In this document: piece by piece, positions 1 to 5,590 of the stretch
Position numbering within the stretch: the stretch's first letter is position 1
Layout: the number at the start of each line of letters is the position of its first letter
From: Mycobacteriaceae bacterium
GTDB lineage: Bacteria > Actinomycetota > Actinomycetes > Mycobacteriales > Mycobacteriaceae
Reading direction: 5' to 3'
Length of the DNA stretch: 7,675 bases
NCBI GenBank assembly: GCA_019242135.1
Contig: JAFAWC010000240.1
Location: 1-7,675, forward strand
Position numbers and translations under genes: made by a program
The notes under the pieces: generated by a model
What the model was told of the DNA's origin: nothing
The model's input: the letters and a program-made list of their open reading frames with translations, nothing else
Database searches by the model: none

Positions 1-2
1 TG

Positions 3-68
3 GTGGGAATGATCCCGAAGACCACCACGCTCTTTGCCGACGCGGTGTTCCGCCGGACCGGGGGATAA
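3..68 (+). CDS. C-terminal tail of an unidentified upstream gene (5' partial)
   Basis: The first bases hold an open frame of 21 codons ending in TAA at 66-68. The last residues read IPKTTTLFADAVFRRTGG. The third codon positions are strongly G/C, as in the genes downstream, while the other two forward frames are either stopped or AT-rich at third positions, so I take this as a real coding end and not chance. The stop lies only 9 bases before the start of the receiver-domain gene, which suggests the two are cotranscribed. In M. tuberculosis the region ahead of the Rv3143-nuo cluster contains fatty-acid metabolism genes (fadE23, fadE24, fadB4), but 21 residues are too few for me to assign a family. 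No function is claimed. Confidence 0.5.
   Translation: MGMIPKTTTLFADAVFRRTGG
60..65 (+). promoter_or_regulatory. Ribosome binding site for the receiver-domain gene
   Basis: GGGGGA lies 12 bases before the GTG start at 78 and overlaps the last codons of the upstream gene. The spacing is a little long. It supports the GTG at 78, which is also the only possible start, since an in-frame TAA occurs at 66-68. Confidence 0.4.
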
Positions 69-77
69 CATCCGTGC

Positions 78-455
78 GTGCCCCGCATCTTGGTCTACAG
101 CGACGACGCGAACGTACGTGAACAGGTCAGGCTCGCGCTGGGCAAGCGAATCCACCCCGAACTGCCGGAACTGGCCTATGTCGATGTGGCGACCGGTCCC
201 ATGGTGATCCGGCACGTCGAAACCGATGACATTGACCTGGCCATTCTGGACGGTGAAGCCACGCCGACCGGGGGCATGGGCATTGCCAAACAGCTCAAGG
301 ACGAGGTTGCCAATTGCCCCCCGATCGTCGTGCTGATGGGGCGCCGCGACGACGCCTGGCTGGCGAAGTGGTCGCGGGCCGAGGCCGCGGTACCGCTGCC
401 GATCGACCCGATCGAGCTGGCCGACGCTGTCGTGGGGATTCTCCGCCGACATTGA
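78..455 (+). CDS. Single-domain response regulator (atypical receiver protein), Rv3143-like
   Basis: A 125-residue protein consisting of one CheY-like receiver domain with no DNA-binding or enzymatic output domain. The first strand (ILVY, residues 4-7) is followed by the acidic pair D9-D10. The likely phospho-accepting aspartate is D58, at the end of the hydrophobic strand LAIL. The fourth strand (IVVLMG, 83-88) lacks the usual Ser/Thr, and the fifth ends in VPLP (105-108), where L107 stands in place of the conserved Lys before Pro. The domain is therefore degenerate and may not switch by the classical mechanism. GTG at 78 is the start because TAA precedes it in frame. The protein resembles M. 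tuberculosis Rv3143, an orphan regulator with no cognate kinase beside it. From memory, that orthologue was reported to contact Nuo subunits, which fits its position here, but I cannot verify this. It probably acts by protein-protein contact in the cytoplasm (inference). Confidence 0.85.
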   Translation: MPRILVYSDDANVREQVRLALGKRIHPELPELAYVDVATGPMVIRHVETDDIDLAILDGEATPTGGMGIAKQLKDEVANCPPIVVLMGRRDDAWLAKWSRAEAAVPLPIDPIELADAVVGILRRH

Positions 456-468
456 CTAACCCCTAGTC
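454..468 (+). repeat. Short perfect inverted repeat overlapping the receiver-gene stop
   Basis: GACTA-ACCCC-TAGTC: two 5-base arms around a 5-base spacer, sharing bases with the TGA stop (453-455). It could be a protein-binding site ahead of nuoA or a very weak hairpin. The arms are too short and lack a following T-run, so it does not look like an intrinsic terminator. Confidence 0.35.
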
Positions 469-490
469 GGCGGCACCGCTGACTCATGTT

Positions 491-496
491 TAGGCT
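491..496 (+). promoter_or_regulatory. Possible -10 element of a nuo promoter
   Basis: TAGGCT matches the mycobacterial TANNNT -10 pattern and lies about 70 bases upstream of the nuoA TTG start, which would put transcription start near 503. I see no convincing -35 hexamer 16-18 bases upstream: TTGACT at 452-457 is too far away. The region is the only non-coding gap above 10 bases in the window, so an internal nuo promoter is most likely here, but this assignment is weak. The nuo genes could also be read from a promoter upstream of the receiver gene. Confidence 0.25.
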
Positions 497-507
497 GTGG
501 GGGAGGT

Positions 508-532
508 CACCTGAGGGCCGACGGCCACGGTG
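508..532 (+). other. Interrupted stem-loop in the nuoA leader
   Basis: CACC (508-511) can pair with GGTG (529-532) and GGCC (516-519) with GGCC (523-526) around a GAC loop, leaving a 4/2-base internal loop. If transcription starts near 503 this would be a small hairpin at the start of the leader, 30 bases before the ribosome binding site. In such GC-rich sequence similar pairings arise by chance, so a role is not established. Confidence 0.25.
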
Positions 533-553
533 CGTCACAGTCCACGATGCAGC

Positions 554-559
554 AGGGAG
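554..559 (+). promoter_or_regulatory. Ribosome binding site of nuoA
   Basis: AGGGAG ends 4 bases before the TTG at 564. It decides the nuoA start. The in-frame ATG at 486 has no comparable purine-rich sequence before it and would add a 26-residue hydrophilic leader that is not found in the family. Confidence 0.6.
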
Positions 560-563
560 CGAG

Positions 564-941
564 TTGAACGTCTACGTCCCCATCCTGGTTCTCGGCGCGA
601 TTGCGACCGCGTTTGCGGTGTTCTCCGTGGGCGTCGCGGTGCTCGCCGGCCCGCGCCGCTACAACCGGGCCAAGATGGCGGCCTACGAGTGCGGGATCGA
701 GCCGACGCAGGAGCTGGTGAGCGGTCCGTACGCGGCGCAGGGCCAGCGGTTCCCCATCAGGTACTACCTGACCGCGATGTTGTTCATCATCTTCGACATC
801 GAGATCGTGTTCCTTTATCCGTGGGCGGTCACCTTCGACGCGTTGGGATTGTTCGCCCTGGTCGAGATGCTGTTGTTCATGGCGACCGTGTTCGTCGCCT
901 ACGGCTATGTGTGGCGCCGCGGCGGCCTGAGCTGGGACTGA
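564..941 (+). CDS. nuoA: NADH-quinone oxidoreductase subunit A (complex I membrane subunit)
   Basis: A 125-residue membrane protein that belongs to the quinone-side end of the complex I membrane arm and helps hold the junction with the peripheral arm. Three transmembrane segments are visible at roughly residues 5-27, 69-87 and 96-117. The family signatures YECG (41-44) in the first loop and FDIE (77-80) inside the second helix are intact; Cys43 is the loop cysteine known to be conserved in ND3/NuoA. The length and the start MNVYVPILV agree with the roughly 128-residue mycobacterial NuoA as I recall it. I chose the TTG at 564 because the hydrophobic helix starts directly after it and a good ribosome binding site precedes it. 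An ATG at 486 in the same frame is the alternative. The TGA is followed 4 bases later by nuoB. Confidence 0.93.
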   Translation: MNVYVPILVLGAIATAFAVFSVGVAVLAGPRRYNRAKMAAYECGIEPTQELVSGPYAAQGQRFPIRYYLTAMLFIIFDIEIVFLYPWAVTFDALGLFALVEMLLFMATVFVAYGYVWRRGGLSWD

Positions 942-945
942 CGCG

Positions 946-1512
946 ATGGGTATCGAGGAGAAGCTGCCCGGCGGCATTCTGCTGTCCACGGTGGAGAAGG
1001 TCGCGGGATACGTCCGCGCCGGGTCGCTGTGGCCGGCGACATTCGGGCTGGCGTGCTGCGCCATCGAGATGATGGCGACGGCCGGACCGCGCTTCGACAT
1101 CGCCCGGTTCGGCATGGAGCGGTTCTCGGCGACACCGCGCCAGGCCGACCTCATGATCGTGGCCGGGCGCGTCAGCCAGAAGATGGCGCCGGTGCTGCGA
1201 CAGGTGTACGACCAGATGGCCGAACCGAAATGGGTGCTGGCCATGGGGGTCTGCGCCTCGTCGGGCGGAATGTTCAACAACTACGCGATACTGCAGGGCG
1301 TCGACCACGTGGTCCCGGTGGACAGCTATCTACCCGGCTGCCCACCCCGCCCCGAGATGCTGCTGCACGCGATCCTGAAGCTGCACGCCAAGATTCAGGA
1401 GATGCCGCTGGGCGTGAACCGCGAAGAAGCAGTGCGGGAAGCTGAGAAGGCGGCTCTGGTGGCAGCCAATCCCGCGCCCACTACCCTCCAAATCGGCGGG
1501 TTGAAGCGATGA
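946..1512 (+). CDS. nuoB: NADH-quinone oxidoreductase subunit B (cluster N2 subunit)
   Basis: A 188-residue soluble subunit of the connecting module that carries the terminal [4Fe-4S] cluster N2 and passes electrons to quinone at the interface with NuoD. The four cluster ligands are visible: the tandem C37-C38 in [10 protein letters not shown]103 in GVCASSGG, and C132 in LPGCPPRP. The sequence from about 30 to 140 is the highly conserved family core, ending in PGCPPRPE. The ATG at 946 lies 4 bases after the nuoA stop, with only a weak purine stretch (GGGA at 934-937). The tail after about residue 160 is Ala/Glu-rich and less conserved, as usual in mycobacteria. The stop overlaps the nuoC start (ATGA), pointing to translational coupling. 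Confidence 0.97.
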   Translation: MGIEEKLPGGILLSTVEKVAGYVRAGSLWPATFGLACCAIEMMATAGPRFDIARFGMERFSATPRQADLMIVAGRVSQKMAPVLRQVYDQMAEPKWVLAMGVCASSGGMFNNYAILQGVDHVVPVDSYLPGCPPRPEMLLHAILKLHAKIQEMPLGVNREEAVREAEKAALVAANPAPTTLQIGGLKR

Positions 1513-2204
1513 CCGAGGAAGCCGCCGCCCGTCCACCGACAACCTCCGACGCCGAGGTGATCGGCGTTCGCCGCGGCATGTTCGGTGCGAGTGGCACCGG
1601 TGACACGTCCGGCTATGGACGGCTACTGCGAGATGTCGCACTGCCAGGCGACAGTCCACGACCCTACGGGAGCTACTTCGATGAGGTCGTCGACCGCCTC
1701 GGCGCCGTCCTGGGCGAGGACGTTTTCCGCACCGCCATCGAACGAGTCGTGGTGTTTCGCAACCAGCTCACCTTGCACGTGGCCCGTGCGCATTTGGTTG
1801 AGGTGGCAAAGACGTTGCGCGACGATGCCGCGTTGCGGTTCGAGCTTTGCCTCGGCGTTTCGGGTGTGCATTTCCCCACCGACGCCGACCGCGAGCTTCA
1901 TGCCGTCTACCCGCTGATGTCGATCACCCACAACAGGCGCATCAGGTTGGAGGTGGCCGCTCCCGACGCAGATCCGCATGTGCCCTCGCTATTTTCGGTA
2001 TATCCGACGACGGACTGGCACGAGCGCGAAACCTACGACTTCTTCGGGATCATTTTCGACGGTCACCCGTCGCTGACCCGCATCGAGATGCCAGACGACT
2101 GGCAGGGACACCCGCAGCGCAAGGACTACCCGTTGGGCGGTGTTCCGGTGGAGTACAAGGGCGCCGAGATCCCCCCGCCCGACGAGCGGAGGGCCTACAA
2201 CTGA
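1509..2204 (+). CDS. nuoC: NADH-quinone oxidoreductase subunit C
   Basis: A 231-residue peripheral-arm subunit of the 30 kDa family, which packs against NuoD and supports the quinone module; it holds no cofactor. The family signature is in the C-terminal third: ERETYDFFG (172-180), then [10 protein letters not shown] (183-192) and GHPQRKDYP (200-208). The protein is a separate NuoC and not the NuoCD fusion found in E. coli, because the frame closes before nuoD. The first 50 or so residues are an extension, rich in Gly, Ala and Thr, which is typical of actinobacterial NuoC. The length is close to the roughly 236 residues of the M. tuberculosis protein. The ATG is set by the 4-base overlap with the nuoB stop. 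The TGA shares its last base with the nuoD ATG. Confidence 0.95.
   Translation: MTEEAAARPPTTSDAEVIGVRRGMFGASGTGDTSGYGRLLRDVALPGDSPRPYGSYFDEVVDRLGAVLGEDVFRTAIERVVVFRNQLTLHVARAHLVEVAKTLRDDAALRFELCLGVSGVHFPTDADRELHAVYPLMSITHNRRIRLEVAAPDADPHVPSLFSVYPTTDWHERETYDFFGIIFDGHPSLTRIEMPDDWQGHPQRKDYPLGGVPVEYKGAEIPPPDERRAYN
2188..2193 (+). promoter_or_regulatory. Ribosome binding site of nuoD
   Basis: GGAGGG inside the end of nuoC, 10 bases before the ATG at 2204. It fixes the nuoD start over the longer open frame that runs upstream through nuoC in another phase. Confidence 0.6.
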
Positions 2205-3523
2205 TGACCACACCCGATCGTCCGGCCGACACCGTTGTCATGGTCGGCGGACAGGACTGGAACGAAGTCGTCACGGCAGCAGCGCAAGCCCCCGCGGGCG
2301 AGCGCATCGTCGTGAACATGGGACCGCAGCATCCCTCGACGCACGGTGTGCTGCGCCTCATCCTGGAGATCGAGGGTGAGACGGTCACCGAGGCCCGCTG
2401 CGGCATCGGCTACCTGCACACCGGAATCGAGAAGAACCTGGAATACCGGAACTGGACGCAGGGCGTGACGTTCGTGACCAGGATGGATTATCTGTCACCG
2501 TTTTTCAACGAGGCCGCCTATTGCCTGGGAGTCGAGAAGCTGCTCGGCATCACCGACGACATACCCGAGCGCGCCAGCGTGATCCGGGTGATGCTGATGG
2601 AGCTCAATCGCGTTTCTTCGCACCTGGTCGCGCTGGCCACCGGCGGTATGGAATTGGGTGCGATGTCGGCGATGTTCTACGGATTCCGCGAACGCGAACT
2701 GGTTCTCAACGCGTTCGAGATGATCACCGGCCTGCGGATGAACCACGCGTTCATCCGTCCCGGCGGTCTGGCCGCCGACCTGCCCGACGGCGCCATCGGC
2801 CATCTTCGCGACCTGCTGAAGCTCCTGCCGAAGCGGTTGCGGGACATGGAGAACCTACTCAAGGAGAACTACATCTGGAAGGCCCGCACCGAGGGCATCG
2901 GCTATCTGGACTTGACCGGATGCATTGCGCTGGGCATCACCGGGCCCATTCTGCGCGCCACCGGACTGCCACACGACCTGCGCCGCGCCGAGCCCTATTG
3001 CGGTTACGAGAACTACGAATTTGATGTCATCACCGATGACGGCTGCGACGCGTACGGGCGCTTTCTCATCCGTGTCAAGGAGATGACGGAGTCGATCAAG
3101 ATCGTGGCGCAGTGCGTCGACAAACTCGAGCAGCTGGGTCCCGGGCCGGTGATGATCAGCGACAGGAAGCTGGCGTGGCCGGCCGACCTGGCGCTCGGCC
3201 CTGACGGTTTGGGCAACTCGCCCAAACACATTGCCAAGATCATGGGCAGTTCGATGGAAGCGTTGATCCATCACTTCAAGATTGTTACCGAGGGGATCCG
3301 TGTTCCTGCCGGACAGGTGTACGTTGCCGTGGAATCGCCCCGCGGTGAGCTCGGCGTGCACATGGTGTCTGACGGTGGCACCCGTCCGTACCGCGTGCAC
3401 TATCGGGACCCGTCGTTCACCAACCTGCAAGCCGTCGCGGCGATGTGCGAAGGCGGGATGGTGGCCGACGCGATCTCAGCCGTGGCGTCCATCGATCCGG
3501 TAATGGGCGGAGTCGACAGGTGA
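2204..3523 (+). CDS. nuoD: NADH-quinone oxidoreductase subunit D (quinone-binding 49 kDa subunit)
   Basis: A 439-residue subunit of the 49 kDa family, evolutionarily related to the large subunit of [NiFe] hydrogenases, that forms much of the quinone-binding pocket facing cluster N2. The signature [14 protein letters not shown] begins at residue 39. Its second histidine, H47, aligns with the histidine that contacts the quinone headgroup in other complexes (family knowledge). [10 protein letters not shown] follows at 69-78 and TRMDYLSP at 92-99, where Y96 is the probable quinone-pocket tyrosine. The C-terminus DPVMGGVDR (431-439) is the expected conserved end. The length matches the 440-residue M. 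tuberculosis protein. The frame stays open far upstream within nuoC, but conservation, the one-base overlap with the nuoC stop and the GGAGGG site put the start at 2204. The final TGA overlaps the nuoE GTG. Confidence 0.97.
   Translation: MTTPDRPADTVVMVGGQDWNEVVTAAAQAPAGERIVVNMGPQHPSTHGVLRLILEIEGETVTEARCGIGYLHTGIEKNLEYRNWTQGVTFVTRMDYLSPFFNEAAYCLGVEKLLGITDDIPERASVIRVMLMELNRVSSHLVALATGGMELGAMSAMFYGFRERELVLNAFEMITGLRMNHAFIRPGGLAADLPDGAIGHLRDLLKLLPKRLRDMENLLKENYIWKARTEGIGYLDLTGCIALGITGPILRATGLPHDLRRAEPYCGYENYEFDVITDDGCDAYGRFLIRVKEMTESIKIVAQCVDKLEQLGPGPVMISDRKLAWPADLALGPDGLGNSPKHIAKIMGSSMEALIHHFKIVTEGIRVPAGQVYVAVESPRGELGVHMVSDGGTRPYRVHYRDPSFTNLQAVAAMCEGGMVADAISAVASIDPVMGGVDR
3509..3512 (+). promoter_or_regulatory. 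Ribosome binding site of nuoE
   Basis: GGAG (part of GGCGGAG at 3506-3512) lies 7 bases before the GTG at 3520, supporting a GTG start that overlaps the nuoD stop (GTGA). Confidence 0.5.
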
Positions 3524-4260
3524 CTTCAGACATCTCCGGGTCGCTGCGCTCCAGCCCGCCGGTGTTCGTCTCGCTGGGAGCGAAACCTGAAGAGCCCAGC
3601 CACCTTCGCGGCCGGGAAACCTATCCCGACGATGTGCGCGCACGCCTTCACACCGAAGCGCAGGAGATCATTGCCCGTTATCCGCAGCCGCGTTCGGCAC
3701 TGCTGCCGTTGCTGCATCTGGTGCAGGCCGAGGACCGCTGCCTGACCCCGGCAGGAGTCGAGTTCTGCGCCGAGCAACTCGGCCTGACCGGCGCCGAGGT
3801 CACCGCAGTCGCGACGTTCTACTCGATGTACCGGCGCGATCCCACGGGTGACTACCTCGTCGGCGTGTGTACCAACTCGCTGTGCGCGATCATGGGCGGC
3901 GATGCGATCTTCGATGCGCTGCGCGATCATCTCGACATCGACAACGACGAAACCACCGCCGACGGAAAGATCACGCTGCAGCACGTCGAATGTAACGCCG
4001 CCTGTGACTACGCGCCGGTGGTGATGGTCAACTGGGAGTTCCTCGACAACCAAACGCCCCAATCCACCGTCGATCTCGTCGACAAGCTGCGCGCCGGGCA
4101 GACGGTGACTCCGACCCGCGGCCTGCCGCTGTGCACCTTCCGCGAGACCTCCCGGATCCTCGCCGGATTCCCCGATGACCGCCCCGATGACGGGCAGGGC
4201 GCTCCCGGCGATGCCACCCTCGCCGGACTGCGCGCCGCCCACGAGAGCGAGAACGACTGA
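3520..4260 (+). CDS. nuoE: NADH-quinone oxidoreductase subunit E (24 kDa, cluster N1a)
   Basis: A 246-residue thioredoxin-fold subunit of the NADH-dehydrogenase module that carries the [2Fe-2S] cluster N1a beside the NuoF flavin. The four ligands are seen as C117-x4-C122 in VCTNSLC and C158-x3-C162 in ECNAAC. The N-terminal helical part (about 40-110, containing [12 protein letters not shown] and ATFYSMY) is typical of the family. The protein is longer than the roughly 166-residue E. coli NuoE because of an 80-residue C-terminal tail that is acidic, Pro/Gly-containing and shared with mycobacterial NuoE as I remember it; the tail includes [12 protein letters not shown]. The GTG at 3520 overlaps the nuoD stop and is preceded by GGAG. 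The open frame continues further upstream into nuoD, but that part has no family resemblance. The nuoF ATG follows one base after the stop. Confidence 0.95.
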   Translation: MTSDISGSLRSSPPVFVSLGAKPEEPSHLRGRETYPDDVRARLHTEAQEIIARYPQPRSALLPLLHLVQAEDRCLTPAGVEFCAEQLGLTGAEVTAVATFYSMYRRDPTGDYLVGVCTNSLCAIMGGDAIFDALRDHLDIDNDETTADGKITLQHVECNAACDYAPVVMVNWEFLDNQTPQSTVDLVDKLRAGQTVTPTRGLPLCTFRETSRILAGFPDDRPDDGQGAPGDATLAGLRAAHESEND

Positions 4261-4261
4261 G

Positions 4262-5590
4262 ATGGCCGGCCGCACACCGCTGACGCCCGTTTTGAGCCGA
4301 TTCTGGGACGATCCGAAGCCCTGGACGTTGGACACGTATCTCGAGCACGACGGCTACCGTGCACTGACCACGGCGCTGGGCATGACGCCGGACGAGGTAT
4401 TGCAGACGGTCAAGGACTCCGGCCTGCGCGGACGTGGCGGCGCTGGTTTCGGTACCGGCATGAAGTGGGGTTTCATCCCGCAAGGCGATTCGGGTCCCGC
4501 CGCCAAGCCCCACTACCTGGTGATCAACGCCGACGAGTCCGAACCAGGCACCTGCAAGGACATTCCGCTGATGTTCATGACGCCGCACTTCCTGGTTGAG
4601 GGCGCCATCATTGCGGCGTACGCGATCCGCGCATCGCACGCGTTCATTTACGTTCGCGGTGAAGTGGTTCCGGTGCTGCGCCGGTTGCGTGCCGCGGTCG
4701 CCGAGGCATACGAAGCCGGATATGTCGGCCGCGACATCCAGGGCTCAGGATTTGATCTGGAGATCATCGTTCACGCCGGTGCGGGCGCCTACATCTGCGG
4801 CGAGGAGACCGCGCTGCTGGATTCGCTGGAGGGCAGGCGCGGCCAGCCGAGGCTGCGACCGCCGTTCCCTGCGGTGTCGGGGCTCTACGCATGCCCGACG
4901 GTGGTGAACAACGTCGAGTCGATCGCCAGTGTCCCGCCGATCATCCTCAACGGCGTCGACTGGTTCCGGTCGATGGGCAGCGACAAATCGCCTGGCTTCA
5001 CGTTGTATTCGTTGTCCGGGCACGTGACCCGGCCCGGCCAGTACGAGGCGCCGCTGGGCATCACGCTGCGCGAGCTACTCGACTATGCCGGTGGCGTGCG
5101 ACAGGGCCACCAGCTGAAGTTCTGGACGCCGGGTGGTTCGTCGACACCCATCCTGACCGCCGAGCACCTCGACGTCCCGCTTGACTATGAGGCCGTCGGT
5201 GCGGCCGGGTCGATGCTGGGCACTAAGGCGTTGCAGATCTTCGACGAAACCACCTGTGTCGTGCGGGCGGTGCAGCGCTGGACGCAGTTCTACGAGCATG
5301 AGTCCTGCGGCAAGTGCACGCCGTGCCGGGAGGGCACGTACTGGTTGGCACAGATCTACGATCGGCTGGAGACGGGTGACGGCACCTCGGCCGACATCGA
5401 CAAGCTGCTCGACATTTCCGACACGATCAACGGAAAGTCGTTCTGTGCGTTGGGTGACGGCGCGGCGAGCCCGATCATCTCGTCGATCAAGTTCTTCCGC
5501 GATGAGTACGTCGCCCACGTCGAGGGGCAGGGGTGTCCGTTCGATCCGCGCGACTCCATGCTCGTGGCACCGGAAGGGGCCGCGGTATGA
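4262..5590 (+). CDS. nuoF: NADH-quinone oxidoreductase subunit F (NADH/FMN-binding, cluster N3)
   Basis: A 442-residue subunit that binds NADH, transfers hydride to FMN and feeds electrons to cluster N3. The glycine-rich nucleotide site [13 protein letters not shown] is at 57-69, NADESEPGT at 89-97 is the second flavin/NADH signature, and [16 protein letters not shown] (171-186) completes the binding fold. The [4Fe-4S] ligands are C349, C352 and C355 in [13 protein letters not shown], plus C395 in SFCALGDGA. The size and sequence match mycobacterial NuoF (about 445 residues). The ATG at 4262, one base after the nuoE stop, is preferred over in-frame upstream ATGs inside nuoE because homology begins there with [15 protein letters not shown]. 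The residue after the GAGF core is Gly where many homologues have Pro or Ala; this is a mild variation. The stop overlaps the nuoG ATG (ATGA). Confidence 0.97.
   Translation: MAGRTPLTPVLSRFWDDPKPWTLDTYLEHDGYRALTTALGMTPDEVLQTVKDSGLRGRGGAGFGTGMKWGFIPQGDSGPAAKPHYLVINADESEPGTCKDIPLMFMTPHFLVEGAIIAAYAIRASHAFIYVRGEVVPVLRRLRAAVAEAYEAGYVGRDIQGSGFDLEIIVHAGAGAYICGEETALLDSLEGRRGQPRLRPPFPAVSGLYACPTVVNNVESIASVPPIILNGVDWFRSMGSDKSPGFTLYSLSGHVTRPGQYEAPLGITLRELLDYAGGVRQGHQLKFWTPGGSSTPILTAEHLDVPLDYEAVGAAGSMLGTKALQIFDETTCVVRAVQRWTQFYEHESCGKCTPCREGTYWLAQIYDRLETGDGTSADIDKLLDISDTINGKSFCALGDGAASPIISSIKFFRDEYVAHVEGQGCPFDPRDSMLVAPEGAAV
5574..5579 (+). promoter_or_regulatory. Ribosome binding site of nuoG
   Basis: AAGGGG within the end of nuoF, 7 bases before the ATG at 5587. 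It favours this start over the internal ATG at 5680 (Met32), which has no such site. Confidence 0.55.

Noticed and set aside
452..457. TTGACT as a -35 element
   Set aside because: No -10-like hexamer lies 16-18 bases downstream (475-480 reads accgct), and it is 33 bases from the better -10 candidate at 491.
456..563. Rho-independent terminator, tRNA or small RNA between the receiver gene and nuoA
   Set aside because: No stable GC stem followed by a T-run and no tRNA-like arms or CCA end were seen; the inverted repeats here are too short for a terminator.
507..1280. 257-codon open frame on the minus strand opposite nuoA/nuoB
   Set aside because: It lies antisense to two genes with clear family motifs; long antisense frames are expected in GC-rich mycobacterial DNA. 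Its translation is Arg/His/Ala-rich with no recognisable domain.
1847..2203. N-terminal extension of NuoD running through the end of nuoC
   Set aside because: The frame is open by chance; the residues are Arg-rich and unlike NuoD. The GGAGGG site and the overlap with the nuoC stop place the true start at 2204.
3526..4335. 269-codon open frame on the minus strand opposite nuoE
   Set aside because: It mirrors the codon pattern of nuoE, has no recognisable motif and no convincing ribosome binding site.
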